NCBI GenBank assembly: GCA_900548465.1
Contig: URKY01000002.1
Span: 68,296 to 132,295, forward strand
Source of the DNA: an uncultured Eubacterium sp.
GTDB lineage: Bacteria > Bacillota > Clostridia > Lachnospirales > Lachnospiraceae
DNA: 64,000 nucleotides
Reading direction: 5' to 3'
Below, one piece after another: positions 17,200-26,336 of this stretch. Within the stretch, counting starts at the first letter, position 1, and every line of letters begins with the position of its first letter. The translations under genes were made by a program, and so were the position numbers. A model generated the notes under the pieces. It saw only the letters and a list, made by a program, of their open reading frames with translations, had not been told where the DNA came from and searched no databases.

Positions 17200-17802
17200 C
17201 TACAATTTCTCCGTTTTGTAAGCTTTGTACCCTTCATAGAAATAACTGTTATCAATTCCCTTCATATAAATTTCACGGCTGTCTGTTTTATCAGTTAAGG
17301 CATTTTGTAAGACATGCTTAATTTCAATATCTCTAATTGGACTGCGTTCCATGGCAAGAAGATAATCTTCTTTGTCAACCTTACTCCAGTCTATGACCTT
17401 TCCTATTTCACTTTTCAAAATATGGTCAAGCCATATTCTCGTACTTCTTCCATTGCCTTCCCTAAAGGGATGTGCAATATTCATTTCCACATATTTTTCA
17501 ATTATCTCATCCAAATTTGATTGTGGCATTTTATCAATATTGTTCAAAGCTGTCTCTAAATACATTAATGGAGCAAAACGGAAATTTCCCTTTGCTAAAT
17601 TAACATCTCTAATCTCTCCTGCGAAATAATAAATATCTTCAAACAGGAATTTATGAATTCGTTGTAATGTAACAAATTTTCCGGGTTCTAATTTTCCCAG
17701 CATATTATTCTCAAATAATTCTTTCGCTTTCTTTTTGCTTATTCGTTCCTCTTCTCTTGCAAGTTCAGCCGAATCATTTATCCTTAATTTATTTTCCAGC
17801 AT
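17200..17802 (-). CDS. Fic-domain AMP-transferase-type protein, class III layout
   Basis: 200 residues. The core motif HPFREGNGRSTR is intact: catalytic His, P-loop and Arg of the HPFx[D/E]GNGRxxR family that moves AMP or related groups onto proteins. The N-terminus (NDSAELAREEERISKKKA) is typical of small cell-filamentation Fic proteins. Near the C-terminus SYFYEG (residues 186–191) fits the inhibitory (S/T)xxxE(G/N) motif, so the protein carries its own brake, as in Neisseria NmFic. No separate antitoxin gene is visible. RBS AGGAGAG precedes the ATG. Confidence 0.88.
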   Translation of the reverse strand: MLENKLRINDSAELAREEERISKKKAKELFENNMLGKLEPGKFVTLQRIHKFLFEDIYYFAGEIRDVNLAKGNFRFAPLMYLETALNNIDKMPQSNLDEIIEKYVEMNIAHPFREGNGRSTRIWLDHILKSEIGKVIDWSKVDKEDYLLAMERSPIRDIEIKHVLQNALTDKTDSREIYMKGIDNSYFYEGYKAYKTEKL

Positions 17803-17870
17803 AGTTATCTCTCCTACTTTTTATATGTAATCATTATAACATATTGAAGATTATATTTGTTCGGCAAATC

Positions 17871-17930
17871 AAAAAAGCACAGCCACAAACATCAATACTT
17901 CTTTCAATGTTTATAGTTGTGCTTTTTTAT
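17871..17930 (-). terminator. Terminator of metK
   Basis: On the minus strand AAAAAAGCACA pairs with TGTGCTTTTTT, with an inner imperfect stem (ACATTGAAAG…TTGATGT). It sits 15 bp after the metK stop. Confidence 0.85.
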
Positions 17931-17944
17931 GTTTCTATTTTAAT

Positions 17945-19135
17945 TTATTTTGCATATTTTGCTAATATGTCTACCTTGTCTGTTTTCTCCCAAGGCACAT
18001 CAATGTCATGTCTTCCAAAGTGACCGTAAGCTGCTGTCTGCTTGTATATTGGTCTTCTTAAGTCTAACATTTTGATAATTCCGGCAGGTCTTAAGTCAAA
18101 GTTTTCACGGATTATTTCCACAAACTTTTCATCACTTAACTTTCCTGTTCCAAATGTATCAACCATAATTGATGTCGGATGTGCTACACCGATAGCATAT
18201 GATAACTGGATTTCACACTTATCAGCAAGGCCTGCTGCAACAATGTTCTTTGCAACATATCTTGCTGCATAGGCTGCTGAACGGTCAACCTTTGTACAGT
18301 CTTTTCCCGAGAAAGCTCCGCCACCGTGTCTTGCATATCCACCATAAGTGTCAACAATAATTTTTCTTCCTGTCAAACCACTGTCTCCATTTGGTCCACC
18401 GATTACAAAACGTCCTGTTGGATTAATGAAGAACTTTGTGTTTTCGTCTACCATATCCTTTGGTAATACAGGATCAAACACATATTTCTTAATGTCCTTA
18501 TGGATCTGCTCCTGTGAAACCTCTGCATCATGCTGAGTTGATAAAACAACGGCGTCAAGTCTTACAGGTTTTCCATCTTCATCGTATTCTACCGTAACCT
18601 GTGTTTTTCCATCAGGTCTGAGATATGAAAGAGTTCCGTTCTTTCTTACTTCTGTTAATTTAAGTGCAAGCTTGTGAGCTAAAGCAATTGGGTATGGCAT
18701 AAATTCTTCTGTCTCGTTTGTGGCATAACCAAACATCATCCCCTGATCTCCGGCACCAATAGCATCTAATTCTTCATCAGACATTTTATTCTCTTTCGCC
18801 TCTAATGCCTTGTCAACACCCATTGCAATATCACTTGACTGTTCATCTAAAGCTGTTATAACACCACATGTATCACAGTCAAATCCGTACTTTGCTCTGT
18901 CGTATCCGATTTCTCTAATTGTTTCTCTTACTACTTTCTGAATATCAACATATCCCTTTGTAGTAATTTCGCCCATTACTAAAACAAGTCCTGTCGTAAT
19001 GCTTGTTTCACAGGCAACACGGCTCATCGGATCCTGTTTCATTAATTCATCCAAGATGGCATCTGAAATCTGATCACAGATTTTATCAGGATGTCCTTCT
19101 GTTACTGACTCTGATGTAAATAATCTCTTTTCCAT
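17945..19135 (-). CDS. metK: S-adenosylmethionine synthase
   Basis: 396 residues. It makes SAM from methionine and ATP. Family motifs include [18 protein letters not shown] at the N-terminus, [12 protein letters not shown] (methionine-binding loop) and [19 protein letters not shown] (ATP/phosphate loop). RBS AAAGGAG precedes the ATG. The leader carries a SAM-I riboswitch and an intrinsic terminator, so the gene should shut off when SAM is abundant. It has its own consensus promoter in the gap after leuA. Confidence 0.97.
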   Translation of the reverse strand: MEKRLFTSESVTEGHPDKICDQISDAILDELMKQDPMSRVACETSITTGLVLVMGEITTKGYVDIQKVVRETIREIGYDRAKYGFDCDTCGVITALDEQSSDIAMGVDKALEAKENKMSDEELDAIGAGDQGMMFGYATNETEEFMPYPIALAHKLALKLTEVRKNGTLSYLRPDGKTQVTVEYDEDGKPVRLDAVVLSTQHDAEVSQEQIHKDIKKYVFDPVLPKDMVDENTKFFINPTGRFVIGGPNGDSGLTGRKIIVDTYGGYARHGGGAFSGKDCTKVDRSAAYAARYVAKNIVAAGLADKCEIQLSYAIGVAHPTSIMVDTFGTGKLSDEKFVEIIRENFDLRPAGIIKMLDLRRPIYKQTAAYGHFGRHDIDVPWEKTDKVDILAKYAK

Positions 19136-19223
19136 TTACGTCTCCTTTTCTTTACTGTGCATTACTGCTTTAACTATAGTATCTCGCAAATATTTATTTT
19201 CTACTTGGGAGAATTTTTATTGT

Positions 19224-19253
19224 AAAAGAAAAAGTCCACTAATTAGTGGACTT
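19224..19253 (-). terminator. Expression-platform terminator of the metK riboswitch
   Basis: On the minus strand AAGTCCACT-AAT-AGTGGACTT is followed by TTTTCTTTTA. It lies between the SAM aptamer and the metK start, as expected for SAM-dependent attenuation. Confidence 0.9.
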
Positions 19254-19270
19254 GAATTCAAGGTATCAAA

Positions 19271-19379
19271 TCCTCTTATTGATCAAACTTGTGTCTGCTC
19301 AGGTTGGCACCTTCCTGACTGTTGTCGGGGTTGCCGTGGCTTCCTCGGTCCTTGTACCTCCACCACTCTGAATAAGAGA
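19271..19379 (-). promoter_or_regulatory. SAM-I (S-box) riboswitch aptamer
   Basis: Read on the minus strand it has the P1 strands CTCTTATT (19371–19378 side) and AATAAGAG (19273–19280 side), followed by the conserved AGAGTGGTGGAGG, the GCCACGGCAACC core and AAGGTGCCAA. These match the S-box consensus order. It lies directly downstream of a consensus promoter and upstream of a terminator and metK. Confidence 0.95.
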
Positions 19380-19400
19380 AAATATTTATTTGCAATGGTT

Positions 19401-19429
19401 ATATTACTATCATAACATTAACATGTCAA
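19401..19429 (-). promoter_or_regulatory. Consensus promoter of the metK riboswitch transcript
   Basis: TTGACA (19424–19429, minus strand) and TAATAT (19401–19406) are 17 bp apart. The -35 lies only 14 bp beyond the leuA stop, with no terminator between. Confidence 0.85.
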
Positions 19430-19443
19430 GACATACACCTAAA

Positions 19444-21432
19444 TTAGTTTTTTCCATTTCTAAACTGAACCGGTGTTATTCCATATTTTTTCTTAAATAA
19501 TCTGTTAAAGTGTTCTACGTTCTGGTAACCAACTTTTTCTGCTATGTTCTCTACTGTCATGTTACTGCTCTTTAACAATGTTCTTGCCTTTTTCATACGA
19601 ACATTCTTGACAATTTCACCAAATGTCTTTCCTGATTTATCTTTAATATACTTTGATAAATATGGTTTTGACAAATGGAAATATTCTTCTAATTCATCTA
19701 ATGTTACAGTCAGATAATTTGTGTTAATGTAATTGATTATTTCCGTAAGTCTTTCATCCTGACATACCTGTGTACCTTTAGTCTTTATTACCTGGTTTAC
19801 GGCAACAGTTAAAGCATGAATTGATGATTTAATAATATCTTCATCAATACCAACACCCCAATACATTTTTCCATCACAGCTGATTCCAACATATGAAACA
19901 GCCTTTGACGAAGAACCTCTTGACAATGAATGTTCCTCATATATTGAAAGTTCATAACTAATGTCAAAGTACTGCTTAAATGCGTTGCTGACAGAGTCAA
20001 GACGACCATTACCTGTACTCTTTACAACTCTTACAACATCATTTCTCGCAATAGTCACTTCTGCAACAATACCGTTTTTCTGTGCAAAGTGAGTTTCAGG
20101 AACATTAAATTCACTGCAGTTGTTAATATATTTATCCTCAAATATCTGGTATACCCATTCAGGTGATAATTCCTTATGTTCCTTATCAGATACATCTTTT
20201 ACGCTATATCCCACTTCCTCACGCATCTTTTCAGGTACAGATAATCCAAAGTTCTGTTTTAAGATGTAGCTTACACCACCTTTTCCTGACTGGCTGTTAA
20301 TACGAATAACATCTGAGTCATATGTTCTTCCAACATCCATAGGGTCAATTGGAAGATAAGGAACATTCCACATTCCCTTTGGATCCTTAGCCTTGCATGC
20401 CATTCCCTTGGAGATTGCATCCTGATGTGAACCGGAAAATGCTGTAAATACCAAATCGCCCGCATATGGCTGACGTGGACTTACATTCATTCTTGTTACA
20501 CGTTCATATAATTTTACTATTTCAGGCATATTGCTAAATTCCAAATGTGGATTAACACCATGAGATAACATGTTCATGGCAAGTGTTACAATGTCAACAT
20601 TACCTGTTCTCTCACCATTACCAAACAGTGTACCTTCTATACGGTCAGCTCCTGCCAACATTGAAAGTTCTGCTGTAGCCACTCCACATCCTCTATCGTT
20701 ATGTGGGTGTACCGAAATAGTTACGGCATCACGATACTTAAGGTTTTTATCCATATATTCTATTTGTGTTGCAAATACATGTGGCATTGCATTTTCAACT
20801 GTAGCCGGAAGATTTATAATAACCTTATTTTCCTTTGTTGGCTTCCATACATCTAATACTGCATTGCATACTTCTAATGCGTAGTCCATTTCAGTTCCTG
20901 AAAAACTTTCCGGACTATATTCAAATGAAAAGTTTCCGTCTACTTCTGAAGCCAATTCATTAAGAAGCTTTGCTCCGTCAATAGCGATTTTCTTTATTTC
21001 TTCTTTACTCTTCTTGAACACCTGCTCACGCTGAGCTACAGATGTTGAATTATACAAATGAATAACTGCGTGTTTTGCTCCCTTTACAGCCTCGAAAGTT
21101 TTTTTAATAATGTGCTCTCTTGCCTGTGTCAGCACCTGAACTGTAACATCATCAGGTATCATCTCTCTCTCAATTAATGCACGCATAAAATTATATTCTG
21201 TTTCTGATGCAGCAGGAAATCCCACCTCAATCTCCTTAAATCCAATCTTTACAAGCATCTGGAAGAACTCCAATTTTTCGTCTAAGCTCATTGGCTCTAT
21301 TAATGCCTGATTACCATCTCTAAGGTCAACGCTACACCATATTGGTGCCTTTTCAATGTACTCTTTTTTTACCCAATCATATGTTGGTGTTGGTGGCATA
21401 AAATATTGTCTTTGATACTTCTTGTAGTTCAT
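19444..21432 (-). CDS. leuA: 2-isopropylmalate synthase fused to an AraC-type DNA-binding domain
   Basis: 662 residues. Residues 1–about 410 are the catalytic TIM-barrel of the long (type II) LeuA, which joins acetyl-CoA to 2-ketoisovalerate as the first leucine step: WCSVDLRDGNQALIEPM, EVGFPAASE, VHPHNDRGCGVA with metal His pair, and LFGNGERTGNVD. Residues about 430–552 fit the allosteric LeuA dimer domain. Residues about 558–662 are a two-helix AraC/XylS domain (TLDELEEYFHLSKPYLSKYI, then VENIAEKVGYQNVEHFNRLF and KKYGITPVQFR). The reading frame is continuous with no internal stop. A Leu T-box leader controls it. The fusion suggests an enzyme that also binds DNA; that function is inferred. 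Confidence 0.93.
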   Translation of the reverse strand: MNYKKYQRQYFMPPTPTYDWVKKEYIEKAPIWCSVDLRDGNQALIEPMSLDEKLEFFQMLVKIGFKEIEVGFPAASETEYNFMRALIEREMIPDDVTVQVLTQAREHIIKKTFEAVKGAKHAVIHLYNSTSVAQREQVFKKSKEEIKKIAIDGAKLLNELASEVDGNFSFEYSPESFSGTEMDYALEVCNAVLDVWKPTKENKVIINLPATVENAMPHVFATQIEYMDKNLKYRDAVTISVHPHNDRGCGVATAELSMLAGADRIEGTLFGNGERTGNVDIVTLAMNMLSHGVNPHLEFSNMPEIVKLYERVTRMNVSPRQPYAGDLVFTAFSGSHQDAISKGMACKAKDPKGMWNVPYLPIDPMDVGRTYDSDVIRINSQSGKGGVSYILKQNFGLSVPEKMREEVGYSVKDVSDKEHKELSPEWVYQIFEDKYINNCSEFNVPETHFAQKNGIVAEVTIARNDVVRVVKSTGNGRLDSVSNAFKQYFDISYELSIYEEHSLSRGSSSKAVSYVGISCDGKMYWGVGIDEDIIKSSIHALTVAVNQVIKTKGTQVCQDERLTEIINYINTNYLTVTLDELEEYFHLSKPYLSKYIKDKSGKTFGEIVKNVRMKKARTLLKSSNMTVENIAEKVGYQNVEHFNRLFKKKYGITPVQFRNGKN

Positions 21433-21510
21433 AATAATACCTCTTTCTTATAAATATTGATATGTGGCTTATCTTTAGTATGATTTTTTTGTAAGAACTG
21501 CTTCTACACA

Positions 21511-21790
21511 ACAAAAACGTCTCTGTGTTCATCTTAGAACACAGAGACGTAAGCTTTACATACGCGGTACCACTCTGTTTCATGTAATACATGCTCTCTT
21601 GAATGCTGTCACATCCGTTCCCTGTAACGTGGGAGTACGTCACGACCTACTTGTCTGTTCAGCCGGAAGCTCCAAGGTGAGTTCGCTAAATTGCTTCTGA
21701 TGTTTCACACCAACCAACATCTCTCTGAAATCCACTCATTAACTACTATTCCTTTTCAAAGCCTTTTTCTTCTTAGGATGAAGTTATATT
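21511..21790 (-). promoter_or_regulatory. Leucine T-box riboswitch upstream of leuA
   Basis: On the minus strand it shows the stem I elements GTTAATGAGTGGATTTCAG and GATGTTGGTTGGTGTGAAAC, a specifier region GAA-CUC-ACC (codon at 21679–21681 reads CUC, Leu), and the T-box AGAGTGGTACCGCG (21563–21576). A terminator follows with arms ACGTCTCTGTGTTC and GAACACAGAGACGT (21517–21550) and then TTTT. Uncharged tRNA-Leu should favour antitermination. The leucine reading fits the downstream gene. Confidence 0.95.
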
Positions 21791-21863
21791 AACACATACA
21801 TTTCTTATTGTATAGTGGTAAATTTAATCATTTTTATTGATTTATTTTAATATTTTGTTTGGT

Positions 21864-23156
21864 TTAGCTTACTTTTAATTTGAATTTCATTTCTTCTTTT
21901 TCAGAATCAACTTTTGCTATTATAGCACCAAGTTCCGTAAGTTTCTCTTCAAATCTTTCATAGCCTCGCTGAATATATACGATATCATCTACGGTAGTGA
22001 AACCTTCTGCTGCAAGACCTGCAATAACAAGTGCTGCTCCTGCTCTTAAGTCCGGTGCAGATACCTTTGCTCCCTCAAGTCCGCCTACGCCTGTAATAAT
22101 TGCAGTGTTTCCTTCTACCTTATTGATAGCTCCCATTCTTGAAAGCTCAGCCATATACTTAAATCTGTTTTCAAATATACTTTCAGTTACCGTACTTGTT
22201 CCATTAGCTATTGAAAGAACTACTGCCATCTGTGGCTGCATATCAGTAGGAAATCCCGGATATGGAAGTGTCTTAATGTGGGCACTTCTAATAAAATCCC
22301 CTGCCTTTACAGTAACGGCATCGTCATATTCTATAACTGTGCATCCCATCTCTATTAACTTAGATGTAATACACTCCAAATGTCTTGGTATAACATTTCT
22401 TACTAAAATCTCTCCACCTGTAGCTGCTGCTGCACACATAAATGTACCTGCTTCTATCTGATCAGGAATTGTTGAGTAAACTGTTCCATGAAGTTTTTCA
22501 ACTCCATTAATTCTAATCTTATCTGTTCCTGCTCCTCTGATATCAGCTCCCATGCTGTTAAGCATGTTGGCAACGTCTACTACGTGCGGTTCCTTTGCAG
22601 CATTTTCAATTACTGTTCTGCCTTCTGCCTTTACCGCAGCAAGCATTACATTAATTGTCGCTCCAACTGAAACCACATCAAAAAAGATATGAGTTCCCAT
22701 TAAATTATCTGCAGATGCATTAAGCATACCATGATCCTGAATTACTTCTGCCCCAAGTGCTCTGAATCCCTTTAAATGCTGGTCTATTGGTCTTGCTCCA
22801 ATAACACATCCTCCCGGAAGTGCTACTTCTGCCTTTTTAAATTTTCCTAATAACGCTCCGAGAAGATAATATGAAGCTCTGATTTTTCTCATCTGCTCCT
22901 CTTCAACAACGTAAGACGTAATTGTCTTTCCGTTAATAATAACCGTGTGTCTGTCTACACGGTTAACTGTTGCTCCAATCATCGCTATTGCGTCTATTAA
23001 CTGATTAATATCACTTACATCCGGCAAATTTTCAATAGTTACATCTTCGTCTGCCAAAATAGATGCTGCAAGTAATGCAAGAGCTGCATTCTTTGCTCCA
23101 CTTATATCTACTGTGCCATTAAGGGCTACTCCACCTTTTATAATATATTTTTCCAT
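21864..23156 (-). CDS. murA: UDP-N-acetylglucosamine 1-carboxyvinyltransferase
   Basis: 430 residues. First committed step of peptidoglycan synthesis: transfers enolpyruvate from PEP to UDP-GlcNAc. Motifs are [16 protein letters not shown] at the N-terminus, the active-site loop [13 protein letters not shown] with the fosfomycin-target Cys, and [11 protein letters not shown]. The gene stands alone on the minus strand upstream of the leuA leader. Firmicutes often carry two murA copies; only one is in this window, so it could be murA or murZ. Confidence 0.94.
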   Translation of the reverse strand: MEKYIIKGGVALNGTVDISGAKNAALALLAASILADEDVTIENLPDVSDINQLIDAIAMIGATVNRVDRHTVIINGKTITSYVVEEEQMRKIRASYYLLGALLGKFKKAEVALPGGCVIGARPIDQHLKGFRALGAEVIQDHGMLNASADNLMGTHIFFDVVSVGATINVMLAAVKAEGRTVIENAAKEPHVVDVANMLNSMGADIRGAGTDKIRINGVEKLHGTVYSTIPDQIEAGTFMCAAAATGGEILVRNVIPRHLECITSKLIEMGCTVIEYDDAVTVKAGDFIRSAHIKTLPYPGFPTDMQPQMAVVLSIANGTSTVTESIFENRFKYMAELSRMGAINKVEGNTAIITGVGGLEGAKVSAPDLRAGAALVIAGLAAEGFTTVDDIVYIQRGYERFEEKLTELGAIIAKVDSEKEEMKFKLKVS

Positions 23157-23287
23157 TATCCACCTCTGGTAGTATGTAATTTTTATATCTAATGCAAATT
23201 TGTCTGTCTAATTTATATATGTGCTCCATATTTATTTCAGAGCACACTTTCTATTATTATAACATAATCTATTTCTTTGTAAACCAT

Positions 23288-23340
23288 GTAAAAACACAAT
23301 CTATAGTAATATTTTATGAATTACCACTAGATTGTGTTCC
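23288..23340 (-). terminator. Terminator of the dinB–aroK–M23 operon
   Basis: AACACAATCTA (from about 23293) pairs with TAGATTGTGTT (ending 23338), with further imperfect pairing inside. On the minus strand TTTTTAC follows. It sits just after the M23 peptidase stop. Confidence 0.8.
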
Positions 23341-23358
23341 TTTTTTGAAAATATTGGT

Positions 23359-23979
23359 TTATTTTAAAGTTACTAAAGGATTAATAAATTGTCCCTTTCT
23401 TATCATTTCAAAATGTAAATGCGGACCGGTGCTGTCACCTGTGTTTCCACTTAATCCTATAATTTCCTCCTGTTTTACGCGCTGCCCCTGTGTTACATAT
23501 AGTTTTGACATATGGGCATATCTGGTTTTCATACCATTTTCGTGATCAATCAGCACATTATACCCATAACTCTGACTAAGATATGCTTTTTCCACAATAC
23601 CTGTAGCAGATGCCACTACTTTTGTTCCGACAGGCACTGCCCAGTCATGTCCTTTATGACTTTTATATCTGTCTATTGTATCTCCAAATTCCGATGTACT
23701 TACACCACCGCTTACAGGCTTAATATATGAGACAGTTACATTTTCTTTTGCTTTTTTACTTTCAGTTTTTTTTCTGATGTTCTTAGTTTCTTTTTTCTTT
23801 TTTTCTTTGACTGTATTTATATGATTATTTATTTCACCGGTTCTTTTTGCCATAAAACTATATGCATAGATTTCCATTGACATTTGTGAAAAAACAATCT
23901 GAGTCATCATTAGTATAATCATTATCACCGGGATTACAACTAAAACCCTGTGTTCTTTAAACAGATTATACTTTTTAAT
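23359..23979 (-). CDS. M23 (LytM-type) metallopeptidase, probable AUU start
   Basis: About 206 residues. An N-terminal signal anchor is followed by a Lys-rich linker and a LytM domain with SHKGHDWAVPVGT (HxxxD zinc ligands) and GPHLHFEM (HxH). It should cut or remodel peptidoglycan outside the membrane. No ATG or good GTG/TTG start fits. An in-frame GTG at 23928 has no RBS and would cut into the hydrophobic segment. GGAGG sits 8 bp before an in-frame ATT at 23977–23979, giving an N-terminus KKYNLFKEHRVLVVIPVIM, a classic positive-inside anchor. I therefore propose an AUU start, 3 bp after the aroK stop. Confidence 0.8.
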   Translation of the reverse strand: MKKYNLFKEHRVLVVIPVIMIILMMTQIVFSQMSMEIYAYSFMAKRTGEINNHINTVKEKKKKETKNIRKKTESKKAKENVTVSYIKPVSGGVSTSEFGDTIDRYKSHKGHDWAVPVGTKVVASATGIVEKAYLSQSYGYNVLIDHENGMKTRYAHMSKLYVTQGQRVKQEEIIGLSGNTGDSTGPHLHFEMIRKGQFINPLVTLK

Positions 23980-23982
23980 TTT

Positions 23983-24492
23983 CTATTCCTCCAGTTTTTT
24001 TACAATTTTCTTCACCGTCTGCTGAATAGAGCAGCGATGTTCATTTACTATTATATCCGCATATTTTTTATATAACGGTGTTCTTTCATTATATAGATCT
24101 TTTAACGTCTGTCCATTTTTCAGTACTACCCCACGTTTTTCCAGATTTCCAAGTCTTCTTGATAACGCCGGAAGGTCCAGTTCCAGATATACTATTGTTC
24201 CAATTTGAGAAAGATGCTCCATCGCCTCTTTTCCATAAACAACACTTCCTCCTGTGGCAATTACAGTTTTCTCTGTGTTTAAGGATTTGTTTACATCGTT
24301 TTCAATTTTTATGAATTCTTCTATTCCATCTTCTGCAATAATATCCTTAAGCAATCTGCCTGTTCTTTCCTGAATTACTAAATCTGCATCCACAAATCTA
24401 TATCCTAAAATTTTTGCTAATACTACTCCTATGGTACTTTTGCCTACTCCCGGCATTCCTATTAAAATAATATTTTCTTTACTCCCTAACAT
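23983..24492 (-). CDS. aroK: Shikimate kinase
   Basis: 169 residues. It phosphorylates shikimate in the aromatic amino-acid pathway. Walker A is IGMPGVGKST; the shikimate-binding and Walker B-like segments are DADLVIQERTG and IATGGSVVY, and the lid region includes KRGVVL. It follows dinB by 12 bp. Its last codons (CTGGAGGAATAG) form the ribosome-binding site of the M23 gene, so the two are translationally linked. Confidence 0.92.
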   Translation of the reverse strand: MLGSKENIILIGMPGVGKSTIGVVLAKILGYRFVDADLVIQERTGRLLKDIIAEDGIEEFIKIENDVNKSLNTEKTVIATGGSVVYGKEAMEHLSQIGTIVYLELDLPALSRRLGNLEKRGVVLKNGQTLKDLYNERTPLYKKYADIIVNEHRCSIQQTVKKIVKKLEE

Positions 24493-24504
24493 ATTTTCTG
24501 CTCC

Positions 24505-25758
24505 TTAGTCTTCAGTCTTTTTATTTTTTAGTAAGCTTGCCCTACTTATTGCATCTTTTCCATATTTGTCTTTTATTTCATCTAATGCCGCATCCAGTTT
24601 TCTTAATTTTTCTCTCGAAAGGGCATTTCCGAATTTCTTTCCTACATCAGTTCTGTTTTCATTAAACAACTCCATAATAGACATTTGTGCCGGTGCTCCT
24701 TTTGCCATTAGATTGCTTGTCCTAACTCCCAGAAGTCTTACAGGTTTTCCACTCCACACCCGACTGAACAATTCCTTTGAAAGCTGATATATTTCAGTAC
24801 CTGAATCCGTCTGACCTTCAAATGTAGTCTGTTTTGATGTCTTTGTAAAATCATTATATTTTATTTCAACGGCAACTGTTTTAGCCAATTGTTTTCCTGC
24901 TCTAAGTCTCCCTGCTACTTTTTCCGAAAGCATAAGAAGAACTTTCTCTATTTCCTCAATATTATCTAAGTCATTTGGAAGGGTTACTGAATTTCCAACA
25001 CCTTTTAAATCTTCAATAATTGGATTTACTACACTGTCATCTATTCCGTTGGCATACTCCCACAATGTCCTCCCATGACTTTTTAAATGAGTCTCCAAAA
25101 TATTAACAGGACTTTGAGCCAGCTGACCTATTGTAAATATACCAAGTTTATGAAGAGTGTCTACACTGGATTTTCCCGCCATAAATAATTCTTCAATAGG
25201 AAGAGGCCACATCTTTTCCCGTATCTCATGTTTATATAATGTATGTACTTTGTCAGGTTTTTCAAAGTCTGATGCCATTTTTGCAAGAACCTTCACATCT
25301 GATATACCGATATTCACGGTAAATCCAAAACTCTTCTTTACCTTATCCTTTATTTCATATGCCGCCTTCAGACTGCTTTCATACATATTCTGTATGCCTG
25401 TAAAATCCATGTAACACTCATCTACGCTGACCTGCTCAATATCAGGTGTATATGACCTTAAAAGATTCATCAGTTTGCTGCTCTGTAGGTGATAATAATC
25501 ATGCTCCGGTGGTACAATTTGGAGATTTGGACATTTCTTTAATGCATTAACAACCGGTTCGCCTGTTACAATGCCATATTTCTTTGCAGGAATGGATTTT
25601 GCCAGCACAATTCCATGACGGCTTTTTTTGTCTCCACCCACAATGCAGGGGATTTCCCTAATATCTGTTGTTTCCCCTTCTTCTAATCTCTTTACGGCAG
25701 TCCAGCTAAGGTATGCCGAGTTAACATCTATATGAAAAATCACTTTTTCTTTTCCCAC
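24505..25758 (-). CDS. dinB: DNA polymerase IV (Y family)
   Basis: 417 residues. An error-prone translesion polymerase. Visible are the first catalytic Asp in HIDVNSAYLSW, the palm motif SVDECYMDFTG, the thumb helix-hairpin-helix near LHKLGIFTIGQLAQ, and a little-finger domain. Near the C-terminus QMSIMELF resembles a sliding-clamp binding motif. Its start overlaps the end of the flavin reductase gene by one base, so it is co-translated within the operon. No LexA box was recognised. Confidence 0.92.
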   Translation of the reverse strand: MGKEKVIFHIDVNSAYLSWTAVKRLEEGETTDIREIPCIVGGDKKSRHGIVLAKSIPAKKYGIVTGEPVVNALKKCPNLQIVPPEHDYYHLQSSKLMNLLRSYTPDIEQVSVDECYMDFTGIQNMYESSLKAAYEIKDKVKKSFGFTVNIGISDVKVLAKMASDFEKPDKVHTLYKHEIREKMWPLPIEELFMAGKSSVDTLHKLGIFTIGQLAQSPVNILETHLKSHGRTLWEYANGIDDSVVNPIIEDLKGVGNSVTLPNDLDNIEEIEKVLLMLSEKVAGRLRAGKQLAKTVAVEIKYNDFTKTSKQTTFEGQTDSGTEIYQLSKELFSRVWSGKPVRLLGVRTSNLMAKGAPAQMSIMELFNENRTDVGKKFGNALSREKLRKLDAALDEIKDKYGKDAISRASLLKNKKTED

Positions 25759-26327
25759 TATTTTTTCTTCTTTCTAACCGAGAAACCAAATCTTCCTATT
25801 TTTTTGCCAACAGTATAATACTGACCATGAGAATAAACTATAGGAAGCGCTTTTGCCAAATCAAATTTGCCCTTGCTGTCCATATACTTTTTATCCGCAT
25901 GTACGCAAAGTACTTTTGCCAGAAACATATCATGGGTTCCAAGTTTTGTCACTCCAACAACTTCACACTCAATATTGACAGGGCTGTCTTTAAGAAGCGG
26001 TGCCTTAACATAGCTTGCACTTTCTTTTTCCAAATTCATTGATTTGAATTTATCTTCATCCCTGCCGGATTTTACTCCGCAGTAGTCAGTTGCTATTGCC
26101 AGTTTCTCTGTTGTAAGATTAATTACAAACTGTCCTGTTTCATTTATCATATCGTAAGAATGTCTGGATGGTCTTACAGATATATATACCATTGCAGGAT
26201 CTGTACATACTGTACCTGTCCATGCCACGGTAAACACATTATCATTTCCCTTCCCATCTGTTACGGTTACCAAAACTGCCGGCAATGGATATAACATATT
26301 TCCCGGCTTCCACATTTCTTTTGCCAT
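25758..26327 (-). CDS. Flavin reductase-like (FMN-binding split barrel) protein
   Basis: 189 residues, cytoplasmic. The order of segments (PLPAVLVTVTD, FTVAWTGTVCTDPAMVYISVRPSRHS, GQFVINLTTEKLA, a Cys/Gly-rich CGVKSGRDEDKF, and SPVNIECEV) matches the flavin reductase domain family, which binds FMN and reduces flavin or acts as an oxidoreductase of unknown substrate. A basic tail (SVRKKKK) ends the protein. It lies between the membrane protein gene (9-bp gap) and dinB (1-bp overlap). Confidence 0.87.
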   Translation of the reverse strand: MAKEMWKPGNMLYPLPAVLVTVTDGKGNDNVFTVAWTGTVCTDPAMVYISVRPSRHSYDMINETGQFVINLTTEKLAIATDYCGVKSGRDEDKFKSMNLEKESASYVKAPLLKDSPVNIECEVVGVTKLGTHDMFLAKVLCVHADKKYMDSKGKFDLAKALPIVYSHGQYYTVGKKIGRFGFSVRKKKK

Positions 26328-26336
26328 AATTACCTC

